In this document: positions 1-13,517 of the stretch, piece after piece
Layout of the letters: every line of letters begins with the position of its first letter
How positions within the stretch are numbered: the stretch's first letter is position 1
Translations under genes and position numbers: made by a program
The notes under the pieces: model-generated
What the model was told of the DNA's origin: nothing
The model's input: only the letters and a program-made list of their open reading frames with translations
Database searches by the model: none
Assembly: GCA_023634235.1 (NCBI GenBank)
Contig: JAMKCF010000003.1
Coordinates: 4,120,958 to 4,184,957, forward strand
Reading direction: 5' to 3'
DNA: 64,000 bases
Origin: Pisaster brevispinus
Taxonomy: Eukaryota > Echinodermata > Asteroidea > Forcipulatida > Asteriidae

Positions 1-19
1 AGGACACAGTTAAGTGTTA

Positions 20-100
20 AGACCAGGACTTGGACCCACACTCTGCTGGTCAGAAGCATCAGAGTTTGAGTCCAGTTCGCTTGGCTGCTCAGCCACGACA
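20..100 (-). mobile_element. tRNA-Leu-like SINE head (diverged)
   Basis: Read on the minus strand this resembles a tRNA-Leu(CAA): an A-box-like GTGGCTGAGCAGC, a GGACTCAA anticodon region and a B-box-like GTGGGTCCAAGTCC. Related copies lie at 7925-8001, 8108-8160 and 37060-37129. It has no matching acceptor stem, so it is a SINE remnant and not a tRNA gene. Confidence 0.5.
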
Positions 101-211
101 GTCCTCAATCCTTCACAATCCTCCAGCTTCATGAAGAGGATTTTGAAGGGTTAGGGTTAATTATCCCATAATAAACATCTGAAATGGGGCTCAATTTTGT
201 TTCCCGGGCAG

Positions 212-3200
212 TGTCTGGCGTCCATAAAGACCCACAATTTCTTCAAGCAGAGCCTGGATTTTCTTGCCAAAGAACAGAATATGAGGATAGTCTTCAACAC
301 CCTGGAAGGAAACTATGCACTGTGCCTCATGGGTAAGAGAACTATAGCATGATGTACCGTAGTTTACTTTGAAAAGAAGTTTTGTAATTGATGTAAAAAA
401 TTCATCACATGTGCAGAGCCGGGGGGGGGGGGGGGGTCTGGCATTCCCGTTTCCCCGCATTCCCGTTTCCCCTGCTCTCAAGGTCAAAAACCATTGTTTT
501 AGTTTTTTAACTTTTATTTCCCTTCTTCGAATGTTATACATGTTTTTAACATAAATCCCTAATCTCTCTACAGACCTAAATTCCCATCGCCTGCTGGCAT
601 TGTTCCTATAATCATCACAACCTTCCAGTTACTTTTTCACCTTCCAGTTACTTTTTCACCTTCCAGTTACTTTTTCACCTTCCAGTTACTTTTTCAGGGT
701 TGTGGCTATGGTTATTGTTTTCATATCTCATAGTCAAATCTTTGATGTTGTTTAATTAGAATCTTTATGTATCCATCCACAGCAAACCTTATACACATGG
801 GTCAGCTTGAGCTACAGGTAATTTGTTTGGCATTTTAGTAAAAAGTTAAATACTTTGCTCAGATTGCCCCCCCCCCAAAAAAAAAGTTGTTGCTGCAGTG
901 CTTCATATCACGTGCAAAGCTGTGTAAGCACAAGATATGTCCACCTCAGAGTTCATCTAAAATTATGACTTCCTTCTGTCCTAAGCCTTTATGGCAAGGG
1001 AGGTGATGTTGTGATGGCATTTGTTACACACAACCTCCATTTGTCTCGGTCTTCTGATCTGATGCCCTAAGGAATTGTGCCCAATTAAGACCTCTCCGTT
1101 CCTTTTTATCTGGCCCACATTTTGTGCTGCCTTCACCCTCTGCGGATACCATCTGTTCCACCCTCCAGGATTGTGTTTGTGAGACTCCTTCCATCTGTCC
1201 ACTTGACCAAACCAAACCAGTCTCCTCTTTTTGGTGACTGCGAGCAATCTCTCTTGCTTGCCAATATAGCTCTGTTTGGTTATAGTAGTGTAGTATTATG
1301 ACAACTGCTTGTAAAAAAAACTCTTGAGCCTAATTCAGTCTGTAACTTGTGATAGAGAAATTACAGGTTTTTATGGGGTAAATTTTTTGTAACATGCAGT
1401 TTTTGTTTTTTGTATTGTTTAATGTTTCCACAGATTCTCTCGAGCAATGTGCAAGTTTTTACGGTAAGCATTTTTGCGGTATAAAACTGACTTCAAATAA
1501 ATGTGATTTAAACTTGTGTTGGTTAATATTTGAATATTTTTAGATACATTTTTAACTGGCAGCAACTTTTGTTTTATTTTATAAAGAGAATGACAGCAAT
1601 ATTGTTTCCAATGCCATATAGTTTTTCGTTTTTTTATTTATGACACAACATGAAAATAAATCCTTATCCATCTTTCACAATGTGTTTTCCAGCGAGTGAC
1701 CGTCTCCCTCCTGACCCATTGTCAAGGTTACGTCGGCAAGAAGAAATCCCACACTACTCAGTGGCACCCCGTTCTCGGCTGGTTCTCACAACCCACTGAC
1801 CATAGGTAATGCATTTATTTTCATAGTACCATATAACGGTTTACAAGGTGCTGTGGTGCAATCTTCAGCCAACCATACCAGAAAACACCGGGGCGAACCC
1901 CTTCTTCGAATTATAAGTGTACTGAATTATTTGCTGTAAACAGCACATTGGCCATCATCTTTATGTCCCATTGGCCTATTGGCCTATACACAGCATTTTA
2001 GATGCTTTAGGGACTATTTACAAACAACCAAGAAGAACATTTCATTTTCGCATAATTTTCTGACAGATAGTAAGGTCGTGTTCAAAATGGCGGCTCGGCT
2101 GTGTCTATGGCTGAATTGCCGCGTCGTCATGCGTTGAGGTATAGGACGCCCTTAGCAACACCATAAGCAACAGTCATAGCTCTAGCTGTAGCCCCCAATT
2201 TGGATGAGACCTAAGACACTTGTAGAATTGTTTTTTTTCTGAACATGCTAGTGTTTTCATACATGTTTTTGACGTGACGCTTTTGAATACATATTATAAA
2301 TATATAAAAACCATAGTAAACAGGTAAAAGTATCTTGTGATAAAATAATTTGTAATGCGCCATGTCTGCCATACTCCTGCTGACGATTTATCAAATCTGC
2401 TTGAGCTTGTTAAGAATGATTTTGTGAGACGAAGCAACCACAATACAACACTTTGAAAAGTATGCAAGGTGAGGTAGACATGTACAACTCATTATGATTG
2501 AGACCAAAGTGGTCTGAGAATTTTGAATACATTTGAGACTTTTACAGTCTATTACTACTGCCAAGTTTTTTACATTGCAACAGTTCAGGCTGAAGTTTTC
2601 TTTAAAAGCATCTCAGAAGCTGACAAATATGTTTAATGACGTATCCATCATTACAGATTGCACGAGGCAATGAACTTTGTGGTAAGGCAGTTAAACATGT
2701 TGTGGGGCCAGCAGATTCTGCAGGCAGTGTTTCTTGATGTGTTGAAGGCGGCCCCTGAGCAAGAACAATCGGCAAAGTCGCCCACATCCTCTGGAAAGGG
2801 GCATTCCAAAGGTATGTCTCTGTATTTATATTAAAAGTGGGATGTGGAGAGGTGGAAGAAACTGAGACAGGAAGTGGACAAATGGTCGTTAAAATGCTAC
2901 TGTTAATAAAAAACGTCAGCAGATCATGCTCTGTTCTCCCCACTTAAACCCCAAATTGCCCACCCTATAGTCACCATCTTACTACAAACTATTCATTTGT
3001 GTGTGCAGAAATGGATTCATCTCCTTCAGCTTTGAGAAAGTGCTTAATTATGGAATTAAAAGTTTGGCTTATTTTAATTAATTACAGGAGGTAGTTTCTT
3101 GAAGCGCTTGCAAAGAACCACCTCCAAGCTCGGCACACAGAAGGGTGGGAAGAGCCTACAGGCACCAGAGGTTGTCGCTGTGTGTAATGTGTGTGATATG

Positions 3201-6200
3201 TATCAAACAGCCATCGCTACACTCACAGAACTCAGGCGTGATATACTCACAGGTAAGGTTCCTTGATATAAGTCAGTTCCACTAACTTAATATGATTATA
3301 TATTGTGTATTAAAAACTTATAGCTACTCTTTCACGCTTGCAATGATATACTCGTTGGAAAGGTCCCATGATATAGGTCGGTTCCAGGTACTATGTTATA
3401 TGTGTTATAAATGGTCACTATGGTTATTAATATGCCGAATAGCCATTGCTTCCCTCACTAAATTAAGTTGTGATATAGTCACAGGTAAGGTTCTATGATA
3501 CAGGTTAGTTCAAGTGGTTATCTGTAATGCATGTGATATACATGAATACCAAACGGTCATTGCTGTTCTCTGGGAACTAAGATATACTTAAAGGATATGT
3601 TCCACGACACAGGTCAGTTACTTTGTAAAATTTGTGTGATATGTACCAAATAGCCATTGTTATTCTCGCGGAACTGAGATGTGCTTAAATGTGATGTTTT
3701 GTGGTAAAGGTCAGTTCTGGTTATTTTGTAAAACATGTGTGGTATGTACCAAATGGACACCAAAAGAGAGGTTCCATGATATAGGTATGTTCCAGTTACT
3801 GTGCACATTGTGTGTAACAAATGGCCATAGGTATTCTCATTGAACTAAAGAGTGATATACTGTACTAACAGGAAATATTGCATGATATAGGCCAACTCTA
3901 GTCGTTGTATGTAATGTTTGTTATCCAAATAGCAGTTATTGCTATCTTCACATACTAAGATACCAGTAAAGGTTCCATAATTTTGGTCAGTTCTTGTTAT
4001 TTTGTATATAAAAATGGTGACTTAATATAAACCATTCAACGCTTCTAATCCCATTCAAAACTATCTATATTTAATCTCAATTTACAGCTTTAATGATGGC
4101 TATTGTCACATTAGTAAGATACTAGGAAAGGTTCCTGAATATAGGTCAGTTCTTTATTATTCTGTGTAAAAATAGTGACACCATTTAAATCATTGAAAGC
4201 CTCCAATAAAATTCAAAACTATCTTTCAAATCTGAATCTAATGCAGGTCTGAGCTATCGAGATCTCCTCCTGCCTAGGCTGTGGCGTTTCATCGCTGAGT
4301 TAGGTCCCCAGGGAGGTCTGAAGCTGTTTCTGGAGTGTCTATCTTCCTCCATGGAATCCCATAACATTCTCTCAGTACTGGTGCTCTTTTGTGATGTTGC
4401 CACCTACTTAATACCGTAAGTATTATTCTGGGTTCCTTTTTGCCAACTGATTGATTTATTTACATAAAGATTACCTAAAAGTATATTTGTTGGCATTATT
4501 ATTTACCATCTGCTTATTTGTAGTTGGTTGTGTTCTTTATAATTTTGCTGATTTTTAGAGATCAGGGTTTGTGGTATGGTTGTCCATGTTTCTCCTCCAT
4601 ACCAAGCTTACAATGGTTGGAAAGAGAAAGATTGGATCTTTCTAATGGTGCTCAAATAGAATAAGGTTGCTATTATGCAATTCCTTCAAATTTGAGTGGA
4701 AAGATCCAAAATGCCATCGCCTTATGGTTGTGTACATATGGTTGTCTACATTGATTCTTTGAGTTTACAGATAACACTGAGGAAACAAGGACCAAGAACT
4801 TGGACATTTATTAGCAGATCTCAGTATTTGATTTTTTTAGATTATATGCAAGGGAATTAAATAAGTAAGAAATTGTTTATTACTTATTTTGCTGTCAAAC
4901 AATATCTTCAAAGTGGTTAAAAGAGTTTGTAACAATGGCCCTTGAACGAAAGCTTTTTGCCTCATCATAATGTGTGCCTCGCACTTGAGTGATCAAACAA
5001 TGCGGTCTCCAGTGGTTGTTTGAATCAAAACAATTCGGTAATGAAAGGGTTAACTGTCTAAACCCCATTTGCAGAATCTTGGATGATGTTGAATTTTATG
5101 AGCAGCAGACACCATTCCATACAGAGGACCTTATTGCAGTCACAGCATTCCTTAATGCCTTTGTCTTCAAGATGATCTGGGAGCATGGCATAGGTAGGTC
5201 AACCAGTGAACTCTGTACACAAATATCTTTGTTCAGGTGGCAGTCAGACGCCATTGAACCTGTAACTGCAATGTAGCCAGGGATCGAATCCAAGTTTACG
5301 ATACAACCTGGGAACAAAGATATGGACAAAATAGGAAGATGGCCAACATTAGGGCTATACATACTTCAGTTAGTAGAGGGCCGGCACATTAATCTGGACG
5401 TTGCAGCTTCAAGTCCCGCTCTATTCAATTTTTCTTTGTTCAACCCCAAATTATTAAAAACTTACCCTGTAAGTTGTTACTTGACACTTGAAAACTAGAA
5501 TGAGTTTACTTTATCAAAAACGAAAACTAAATGAAACAAATGTCATCCCAGATGGTACAGTGAAGAAAGCAAATCTGTTCAGCTCCACTCATTCCCTGCT
5601 GAGTCTGCTGTATGACAGAGACTGCAGGCGCCAGTTTGCTCCAGCTAACCACTGGCTGGTGAAGGACCTGAAACTCACCACTTTTAGGGCGGAGCTTGAG
5701 AAGGGGAGTAAACGAACTACGTTGATATTGCAACGGATTCCTCACGTCATCCCACACAGAGAGGTAAAGCATAACTTTTGAAATTCTCATTGACTGTTTT
5801 ATGTCACTTTTAAAAGTTATATACTGCAAATAAAAGGATAGCTACATGATCACGCGATGCTTGCAAAATATACATTTTGGCAGAAAACTCTTATAACACC
5901 AGAAAACTTGGACACTCCATTCTAAATTCTTATGTATAAGATTTAATTAATGTTTTACAATCATTGTCTTATTTATTTATTGATTTAATCACTGTTGTTA
6001 TGAACCGTTGATCTATCAGACTCTTGCTTTTTGTTTGTGTTTGCCTTTGTTTGTCCATTTTCAACTCGCTTCTTTTGTCTTGTCAGTTCATTCATTTATA
6101 TCGTTTATCCATAGGGAAATGTACAAAAGCCTAGCCTTCACATTTTCCTACATTATAAAATATGTTCAAAACAAAATATAAAACTCAAGAATTATTTAAA

Positions 6201-9200
6201 TAAACATAAATGCGGTTCTGGGGAGTGTTTTGTTCATCAAAGTTTATAGAAAAAAAGAAGAAGATAATGATGGAATGGGCCCACTGTTCAACCGACCAAA
6301 ATTCACTCTGTTGTATGTAGAGGGCTTTTTGGGGTTGAGGAGCTAGGGTACCAAAATTCAAAACAAAAGCAAATTGAGGAATGAGTCCTCCCAACCCCAC
6401 ATACTGCCATTATGGATATCTCCTGTCTATAAAAGTAAAACTTTTGTTTCCACAGCGAGTAATGTTATTCCGCAAACGAGTTGCTGAAGAGAAGAAAGCC
6501 CTGGGCTTCACAGAGACAGCGAATTACTCCCCTCACTCAACACTCATAACAGTACACAGGTCAAGGCTTGTAGAAGTAAGTAAGGCGTATCTTAAATAGT
6601 TATTTAGACACCCGCATGGTGACTTATATAAAGTAATAATAATATTACAACAGTTGTTAGTTGCCTTGTGTTTTGACCCTTTGCATAGTCAAAGGTGACA
6701 TGCGTAAAGCGCTTGCCTCTTACCGCTGTGGCCCTGGTTCGATTACCGACTAGGGCAATGTGTGAGTAGAGTTTTGCCATAAAGGGTCAGAAGTGCACAC
6801 TTTTCCGCACCGGGTCTGTGAGTGACAAGGGGTAGAGAGTCCTATTTCCCTCAGCCTTTGGCTTCAGGAAATAAAAACCCTCTAATCTGGTCACAGTCCC
6901 TCAGGGTGCATAGACATGCACTAGACCTCATTGCCATTCCATATGTGTATTTAACGCATAGTTATGTATTGCTTGAAATTTGTGCAGACAATGTATATTC
7001 TGTAGTGGTTTCCAAAAGTGGAGTTGTGAATTGCTACTCTTGCTAATTTGTGTCCCCAGCTGATTGACTTACCGTTGTCTCTTGATTAACCCTCCTTCTT
7101 TTCAATATTTAAAAGGAAGTTGTTCAAAACGTTTAGCCGCACAGGTCTTATATGGCGAGACAACTGCGCACAGATTTATATGCATACTGTAGGGCTACAA
7201 AATTCCCCATGGGACCTTTGACTAGAGTCCAGTAACATAAGCATTGTTTCTCTGTTTCTTTGCTTGCAGGATGGGTACCAACAGTTAGCTGGTCTCCAAC
7301 CTCAGACACTGAAAGGTCTCATTCGTGTCAGGTTTATTAACATGCAGGTAATCAATGTGACATAAAAACAATTTTGATTATCTCGAAACGTTTTGAGTTT
7401 TGTAATGTTATATAGTGTTGTAGTGAATTTTTTCTGATGGTATTAAAGCTTTATTGTTGGACCGTGTTTATCTTTGTGTGACAGGGCTTAGACGAAGCAG
7501 GCATAGATCAAGATGGTGTCTTCAAGGAATTCCTGGAAGAAATTATCAGAACAGTCTTCAACCCAACACTCAATTTATTCAGGGTAAACCTATATAATAC
7601 AGTGCTGTAATTTCTCTGTTTTTTCTGATTGCAGGATTTTTCATTGATATCCCTGCGCATTTAGATTTTCTGAAAGAGATGAAGATGTAATGGTATAGAC
7701 ATTAACAGTGCATTAATTTTTTTCTGGTCATTTGGCAAGTAGTTTTATAACTTGAACCATCTCATCAGCTCCTTGTGGAGTATGCAGCCTGTGCTGCCAA
7801 GTGTGCAACACATCAAGCTAAATCAATTGCAAGAACGATCTCTGCCCTCACAGGTACCACTTCACCCCTGGGTGAAGAGAAGCAATCATGGTTAAGTGCA
7901 TTGCAGAAGGAGACGCAAGTCATGACCTAGTTTTTAATTTCAAACCCACACTCTGCCACTAGTAATTGAGTCTGGTGCATTTGAACTACTTGGCCATGCA
8001 TTAAGCCATTATTTTAATTATATTTTTGTTGCTATTGTTGCTGTCCACACATGGATGAAGAAAAAACAATCATGGTTAAGTGCCTTGCTTAAGGACACAA
8101 TTGTCATCACTCTGCTATCAGTAATTGAGTCTGATGCACTTAACTGCTTGGCCACAATACACCATCATTGTTATTTTATTTCTGTTTTGGTACAGACTAC
8201 CAGTGAGCAGCGACTGTACCCAAGTCCAACATCTTTCATCAATGAGAACCATCTAGGTCTTTTTGAGTTTGTTGGAAAGATGCTCGCCAAGGCTGTGTAT
8301 GAGGTGTGTCCCGTTCATGTTTGTATCATCGCCACAAATTTGATTAAGTCTAATGGTTTTTAAGCTTCAATGTTTGACAATGTCTATCTTTCCTGAAAGA
8401 CTTGGACAGTGCTGATTATACAGTGCTGGTCAAACATTGGTGTGTGGGTAAAACCAAAAAAATATTACTATTTATTTGAGATTCCTTTAATGTCCAGTGT
8501 AACTATACTTTCCCCATAACTTTGTTTTATATTTGGTTGGTCTCTGAAAAAACTTTACTTTTCTCTTTCTTTTCACTTCTTTCTACTTGAATGCTCCTGT
8601 TACATTAGTTTACCTGTATATGTGTGTTGTGTTGTCGTTATGGCTTTGAGAAAGACTCTGCGAGGGTTGAATTGTGAGGCCATTAACAATTCTTTGCATA
8701 ATTTTACTTGATCACCGTTGTCCTAAAGCATGGGTTTTTATGGTTGTTTTTGGTAGAGCATTGTGGTCGAAGTTCCATTCGCGACCTTCTTTTTGAGTCA
8801 GATGTTGGAGCAGCAGCATAACCAGCTCTATAGCCCCATTGATGAGCTTCCCTCAATGGACCCTGAACTCTACAAGAATCTCACCTACGTCAAGGTAACA
8901 TTGGTTATCATCCAGGCATGGAGATAACAGGTGTTAGTTGTCAGATGAAAAGGATGTTTTATTCTAGCCTCTTTCATGTGTGTGATATGACCCACTTCTT
9001 TAGTTTACAATGTATACTGTCAATGTATGATTAATAACAATTTTTCATTGCTTTTCAACTGGTGTTTTACATGTTTGTTAGTTTATTCTGTATTGCTTAT
9101 TTTAATTGAAATGTGCATTGTATTAAATGTTCATAAAACCCCGACAAAACATAAACTGTTTTTGTGTGGTTTTCACTTACACAAGTCATCTCTTTTTGTG

Positions 9201-11901
9201 GATTTTTCGCCAATAGGTTTGGTTGTGTGTTTCTTGAAAACTAGAGGATGGAAATGAGTTTAAAACCATAGATGTAGTACACATGTACATGTATACCAAC
9301 CCTAACTGCCTTATGTGATTCACAAGGAGCCTTCCTCACTCTGTCAAAATCCAACCTCTATGGTAACTCGACCACCAAACTGTTGTACTCTGATTAGGGT
9401 GGTATGCCTAATCCCATGTAAAGCATACTAAAGTTTACTAATGCAGTCATCAGTTCAACATAATTAAACCAAACATCGAAGGCTTGCATGCGTTGGTAAG
9501 GGTTAAGAACCATAATAAATGATGATAAGTTAGTGTTTCATTTACTTTTTCCAATCAGCACTATGAGGGCGACATTTCTGACCTCGATCTCGTCTTCTCC
9601 TATGATGAGGATATCATGGGAAAGATCCACACCCATGAACTGGTTCCCGGTGGCAAGGCAATGGCAGTTACCAATGAAAACAAGTAAGGGACCAGACCAA
9701 TAACTCTTTGATGGAATATGATCTTTTGAAATCATGACTAATGTACATTATGTCACAGATCACTTCAACCTAGCTAAAAAAAGTATCACCATTCAGGTGC
9801 TTATGTAACTTTTAGAACAAGAATGTTTTTGTTGTAGTCTTTATGATTCAAAATAAAACTAGCAGTCTGATTCCCAACCCCTTTTCAGAATCAGCTACAT
9901 CCACCTAATGGCTCACTACAGGCTGTACCAGCAGATCAGGGACCAGACCAAGGCGTTTAAGCGTGGTTTTCGATCCATAATCAACCCGGAGTGGTTGTCA
10001 TGGTTCTCTGGTCCAGAGCTCCAAAGATTGATATCTGGAGATAACACCGAGATTGACTTTACAGACCTCAGGTGGGTAATAAAGATAAGGAGTAACTCTA
10101 ACCATAACCACAACAACAACCACAACCACACCCTTAACCATAATCATAACCATAACCATAACCATAACCATACCCTTAACCATAACCATAACCATAACTC
10201 TTAATTATCCTAACCCTTTCCCTATCTATAAACCAAACGTGCACTTGCCCTGCATTCCTCGTTCTCTAAATAAATGCAGACAAGAATCATCTCTAACAAT
10301 AACTAACCCTTACCGTAACCCTAACACTCACTTACCCTATCCATTTCTAACATTTGATCCACTTTAAAAACTACAGATCAGGATCCTCTCTAGCCATTTA
10401 TTAAACCATAACTCCAATCATAATCCTTATCCCACGTATAAACCTTGCATTCATCTACATGTACCCTATCCATTCATCCTTACTTTTAACAATAGGCCCT
10501 ACAGATAAGGATCATCTCTAACCAGCCATTAATGCTTTAACCCTAGTCCTAATCATTGCTCTAATCATAATTATAATCCTTAGCCCTACACCCTGACACT
10601 GAACAAAAACCAAGTGAAACATCTGTTCATTTCCATTTTAAAAAATGCGTTATTATTTTTTTATGATTTAGGAAACATACACAGTACTATGGAGGATTTC
10701 ATAACTCCCATCGTGTCGTCAATTGGTTGTTTGACGTCCTGGAGCATGACTTCACATCAGCAGAGAGGGCGCTCTTCCTCAAGGTAATTACAATTTATGT
10801 ATCTGACTCCAAATCTGACTTCATTCGGGTTTACGTGTAAAGTATTACTTTCCCTGCTTATAAAATGATCTTACGACATCGACCTATCAAGAGTTCATTC
10901 GTTAATATTTCGTTAGTATTAAATGTTGTGTATTTATAATGTGCTCTATTTCATTATAAGTTTTTAATTTCTTTGTTTATCTTCTGCATCTTCTGTCTGC
11001 TCTGTGCTCCTTTCTTTTCACTTCATAGCAACTTTTGCATCTGATTGCTTCTGTCACACTAAGTAGGATTTGAAACTTTGCATGGTGAAGGTACAATCAA
11101 GTGGGATTTGCGGAGACACCATATAATAAATCTCTTATGAAGTGTGGTGGGAACCAGTGGTTAAAAATCTCCTGGTTCTTCTCAGAACCACCTCAGCTCA
11201 TAAGCGATTGATTACACTGTGTCCCAGCAAACCTCGCCTGATTGGTCTGTTACACTTTATATAGTTTTATGTATGTGTTGTCATTTAGCCTTTAAGAAAG
11301 ACTCTGTTAGCAATTAAAAAAACCTAAATCTTTTTACAGTTTGTGACAAGTTGTTCCAAGCCACCATTGCTAGGGTTTGCCCACCTAGAGCCACCCTTCT
11401 CAATACGATGTGTGGAAGTCAGTGATGATCAGGTAAGTACTTTAGCTGGTCATATCTTTTCTTTTCAATGTGTGGTTTATTTAGTCACTTTAATAAAGGA
11501 GTGATGTAACTTTAGGTTTTGTATCATAATATAACGACTATTTTGTTTTTTAAATTGACTAATTTTTCCCAACAGGAATGTTCATTTATGATAGAGCTCA
11601 CATGTTTCCTGAATGATTACTTCTTTGTGTTTTAGTTTTACCAAAATCACTTTAAAATAATGTGCCTCTTTTGACAATAATGTCTAGTTTTTCCTCTACC
11701 TACCCGCAGGATACCGGTGATACTGTCGGTAGTGTCCTTCGTGGCTTCTTGCGTATCCAGAAAAGAGATCCAGTTGGTCGGTTGCCAACCTCCTCCACCT
11801 GCTTCAACCTGCTCAAGCTACCCAACTACCAGAAAAAGGGTACTCTAAAGGAGAAGCTACGTTATGCCATATCCAGTAACACTGGCTTCGAATTGTCCTA
11901 A
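212..11901 (+). CDS. UBE3B: UBE3B-like HECT E3 ubiquitin ligase, C-terminal 788 codons (5' end outside window)
   Basis: HECT-type E3 ligase that accepts ubiquitin from an E2 on a cysteine and passes it to substrates. Nineteen exons keep one frame: 212-332, 783-817, 1434-1463, 1693-1805, 2657-2811, 3088-3252, 4247-4415, 5075-5193, 5552-5763, 6456-6575, 7270-7347, 7485-7583, 8196-8303, 8757-8894, 9559-9683, 9889-10071, 10672-10783, 11340-11432, 11710-11901. Recognisable UBE3B stretches include [10 protein letters not shown] (exon 4), [10 protein letters not shown] (exon 7), YIPHVIPH-like text (exon 9) and [17 protein letters not shown] (exon 12). The HECT domain runs from about exon 10 to the end. 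The catalytic cysteine is in [16 protein letters not shown], codon 11800-11802, and the protein ends in NTGFELS, typical of this family. Vertebrate UBE3B is near 1,070 aa, so roughly 280 N-terminal residues, including the IQ motif, should lie to the left. Exons 2 and 3 are very short (35 and 30 nt) but phase-consistent. Confidence 0.94.
622..696. repeat. 19-bp minisatellite, four copies
   Basis: Four head-to-tail copies of CTTCCAGTTACTTTTTCAC, almost identical, starting at 622, 641, 660 and 679 in the first visible UBE3B intron. Each unit contains a CAG after a pyrimidine stretch. Confidence 0.9.
3253..4246 (+). repeat. Intron filled with decayed tandem copies of the preceding exon end plus its 5' splice site
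   Basis: The 3' part of the UBE3B exon ending at 3252 (about 3173 onward) and the first 40 bases of the intron recur about seven or eight times. Recognisable landmarks are TGTAATGTGTGTGATATGTA, CCAAATAGCCATTG, GATATACTCACAGGTAAGG and GATATAGGTCAGTTCC. Copies start near 3301, 3391, 3516, 3621, 3721, 3796, 3901 and 4085, with a spacing of roughly 75-130 bp. The copy near 3410-3515 keeps a full CACAGGTAAGGTT donor-like sequence (3480-3492). The last two units also share an AAAATGGTGAC...TTCAAAACTATCT segment and an acceptor-like end (4072-4086 and 4232-4246). Confidence 0.8.
5318..5475 (+). mobile_element. tRNA-derived SINE, family shared with 62552-62725
   Basis: This copy shares with 62552-62725 the order GACAAAATAGG, GCCAACAT-AGGGCTA, an A-box-like CTTCAGTTAGTAGAG, a B-box-like CTTCAAGTCCC, then TTTCTTTGTT and an AAAA-TTACCC tail. 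It lies in a UBE3B intron. The 3' tail alone recurs at about 15358-15393. Confidence 0.7.
6683..6765 (+). mobile_element. tRNA-like SINE head
   Basis: GCGTAAAGCGCTTGCCTCT followed by CCTGGTTCGATTACC looks like a degenerate A box and a good B box at tRNA spacing. There is no paired acceptor stem, so a SINE remnant is likelier than a tRNA. Confidence 0.4.
7860..8165 (-). mobile_element. Two adjacent tRNA-Leu-like SINE copies
   Basis: Two similar units, about 7866-8001 and 8050-8160, share CAATCATGGTTAAGTGC, an AAGGA-ACAA segment and an ACTCTGC...TAATTGAGTCTG...CTTGGCCA block. On the minus strand that block is tRNA-Leu-like. They sit in the UBE3B intron between exons 12 and 13. Confidence 0.55.
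10096..10203. repeat. AACCAT/AACCAC microsatellite, telomere-like
   Basis: About 17 degenerate hexamers of the AACCAT, AACCAC and CCCTTAACCAT type begin inside the intron just after the UBE3B exon ending at 10071. Scattered CCTAACC and CCCTTACC text continues to about 10580. Confidence 0.85.
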
Positions 11902-11979
11902 AGGGGTCCTATGATCTTATGGGCCTATGGTATTGGGTGGGTTGTTCATATCAAGGGGTATGTTGTGCCAAAGGAGGGG

Positions 11980-12330
11980 GAGATCTGGGCGCTCATGAGC
12001 TACACCCAGTCATTGGTTTGAGGGGTCCAGGGTGATTCTGGGATAACTGCCCCATACTGTGCCCATTGGCCTATGGAACACCTAAGGGGTGTTGGGAATG
12101 GGGGCTGGGGTCATCTGGAAGGGTTTGAGCCTATGGCCACTTGTGTTTTGAGAATGAGATGGGCGTTCATGAGCTGCACTCAGTCATTGATTTGAGGGAG
12201 TCCAGGGTGACTCTAGAAAACGTCCCCTATACCATGCCTTGGCCTATGGAACACCTAAGGGGGTGATTGGGACTGGAGGCTCGGGAAGCTGGAAGGGTTT
12301 GAGCCCATGACTCATGTTTAGGGGTAGGCC
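11980..12330 (+). repeat. About 176-bp tandem duplication in UBE3B 3' flank
   Basis: Two diverged head-to-tail units, about 11980-12155 and 12156-12330, both read GCTCATGAGCT-CAC-CAGTCATTG, then GGCCTATGGAACACCTAAGG, then GGAAGGGTTTGAGCC. A partial third start is seen at about 12350. No conserved reading frame crosses them, so this is probably 3' UTR or flank. Confidence 0.75.
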
Positions 12331-13517
12331 CTTCATATCCAGGATTATGGTGTGCCAAACGAGGAGCTGCAGCAGCACTAAATCATAAGTTCTTGGGAAC
12401 AAGGGCTACCCTGTCCCGTGTCAACTAACGCATTCGCCCACAGAGTGCCCAAGATTGGGGGAGGTTAATCGCATGAAGGGGGTTGGCCGCTCTCAACCTC
12501 ATTAGCCCATAAGGGGTTAAACCCTTCACCATCTACGTCTGTTCTACTGTAAAGTTTGTTGATGGTGCTCTGTATCAGGAGATTAATGTTTGTCTTCTTG
12601 GCTGTTTTTCGATGAGGACTCCCGTTTATGTCAACAACTCAGGGACAGGTTTCTTCAGTTAACCCCAAACCCCCAGTATCTTTGGCTAGAGACTTCCAGA
12701 ATTCTCCAGAATTGCCCACTCTATGATACGGTAGCTAAAGGTTCAGACTTGAATACGATTGGTATGCCTGTCCCAATGATAATCAATTGCTATTTTGGCC
12801 AAATCCTACGTCAGACAACTCCTGGATATGATTTGGGGCTTATAGACCTGTGGCTACCTTCACTTGGTTACCAGTTAGTGGGGCAACGGGGGAATTATTT
12901 TCAGGAATTGTGCCTTTACTGATACAAGCATTGAATTTGGCACACTTTCAGAGCATGTCATGAAAAACATATTTGACAATATGGCTATCACAAATTGTGA
13001 ACAAATATGTAGAAAAACATGCAACTAACAAAGTTATCAGAATGGCTCTCATTGCTTGTTATTCTACCCAAGGACAAATCTGCGCTGGCCCTATAGCAAT
13101 ATTTTCTCATGACATACCCCGACTGTTTGCTGAATTCCATGTTTGTGTCATCGAAGGCACAATCCCAACACCTACCTGCCGTACCATGTATACTTGTATA
13201 TAATAATCAATTCTTATACAGTGTTGTGAACTATACAATTTATAATGACTCAATACGATGAGTCATTGTTTTCTCCGTACAATGAGTCATTGTTTTCTCC
13301 ATACAATGAGTCTTTGTATTTTACTGATAGTTTGTCTTATAATTTCAAGAGGACTTACAAATGAAAACACTCATTACTGTAATGTTCACCATGATTTCCT
13401 GAAAAATTGTTTAGTACACGGGTGTTCCCGATTAAGATTGCTGAATTTCCTAGTGAGATTTCTGTTTCACACGTGAGCACTTAGCACTGGATCAAATATT
13501 TCAATTAACTTTAGATT

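Noticed and set aside
191..541. 116-codon minus-strand frame at the left edge
   Set aside because: It is antisense to the first visible UBE3B exon (212-332), whose plus-strand reading matches the family and splices in phase to the next exon.
10096..10580. Interstitial telomere
   Set aside because: The dominant unit is AACCAT/AACCAC, not a regular CCCTAA array; it reads as an ordinary microsatellite with drift.
12590..13203. Two plus-strand open stretches (110 and 76 codons) after UBE3B
   Set aside because: No domain, no family resemblance and no splice context; more likely UBE3B 3' UTR or flank.
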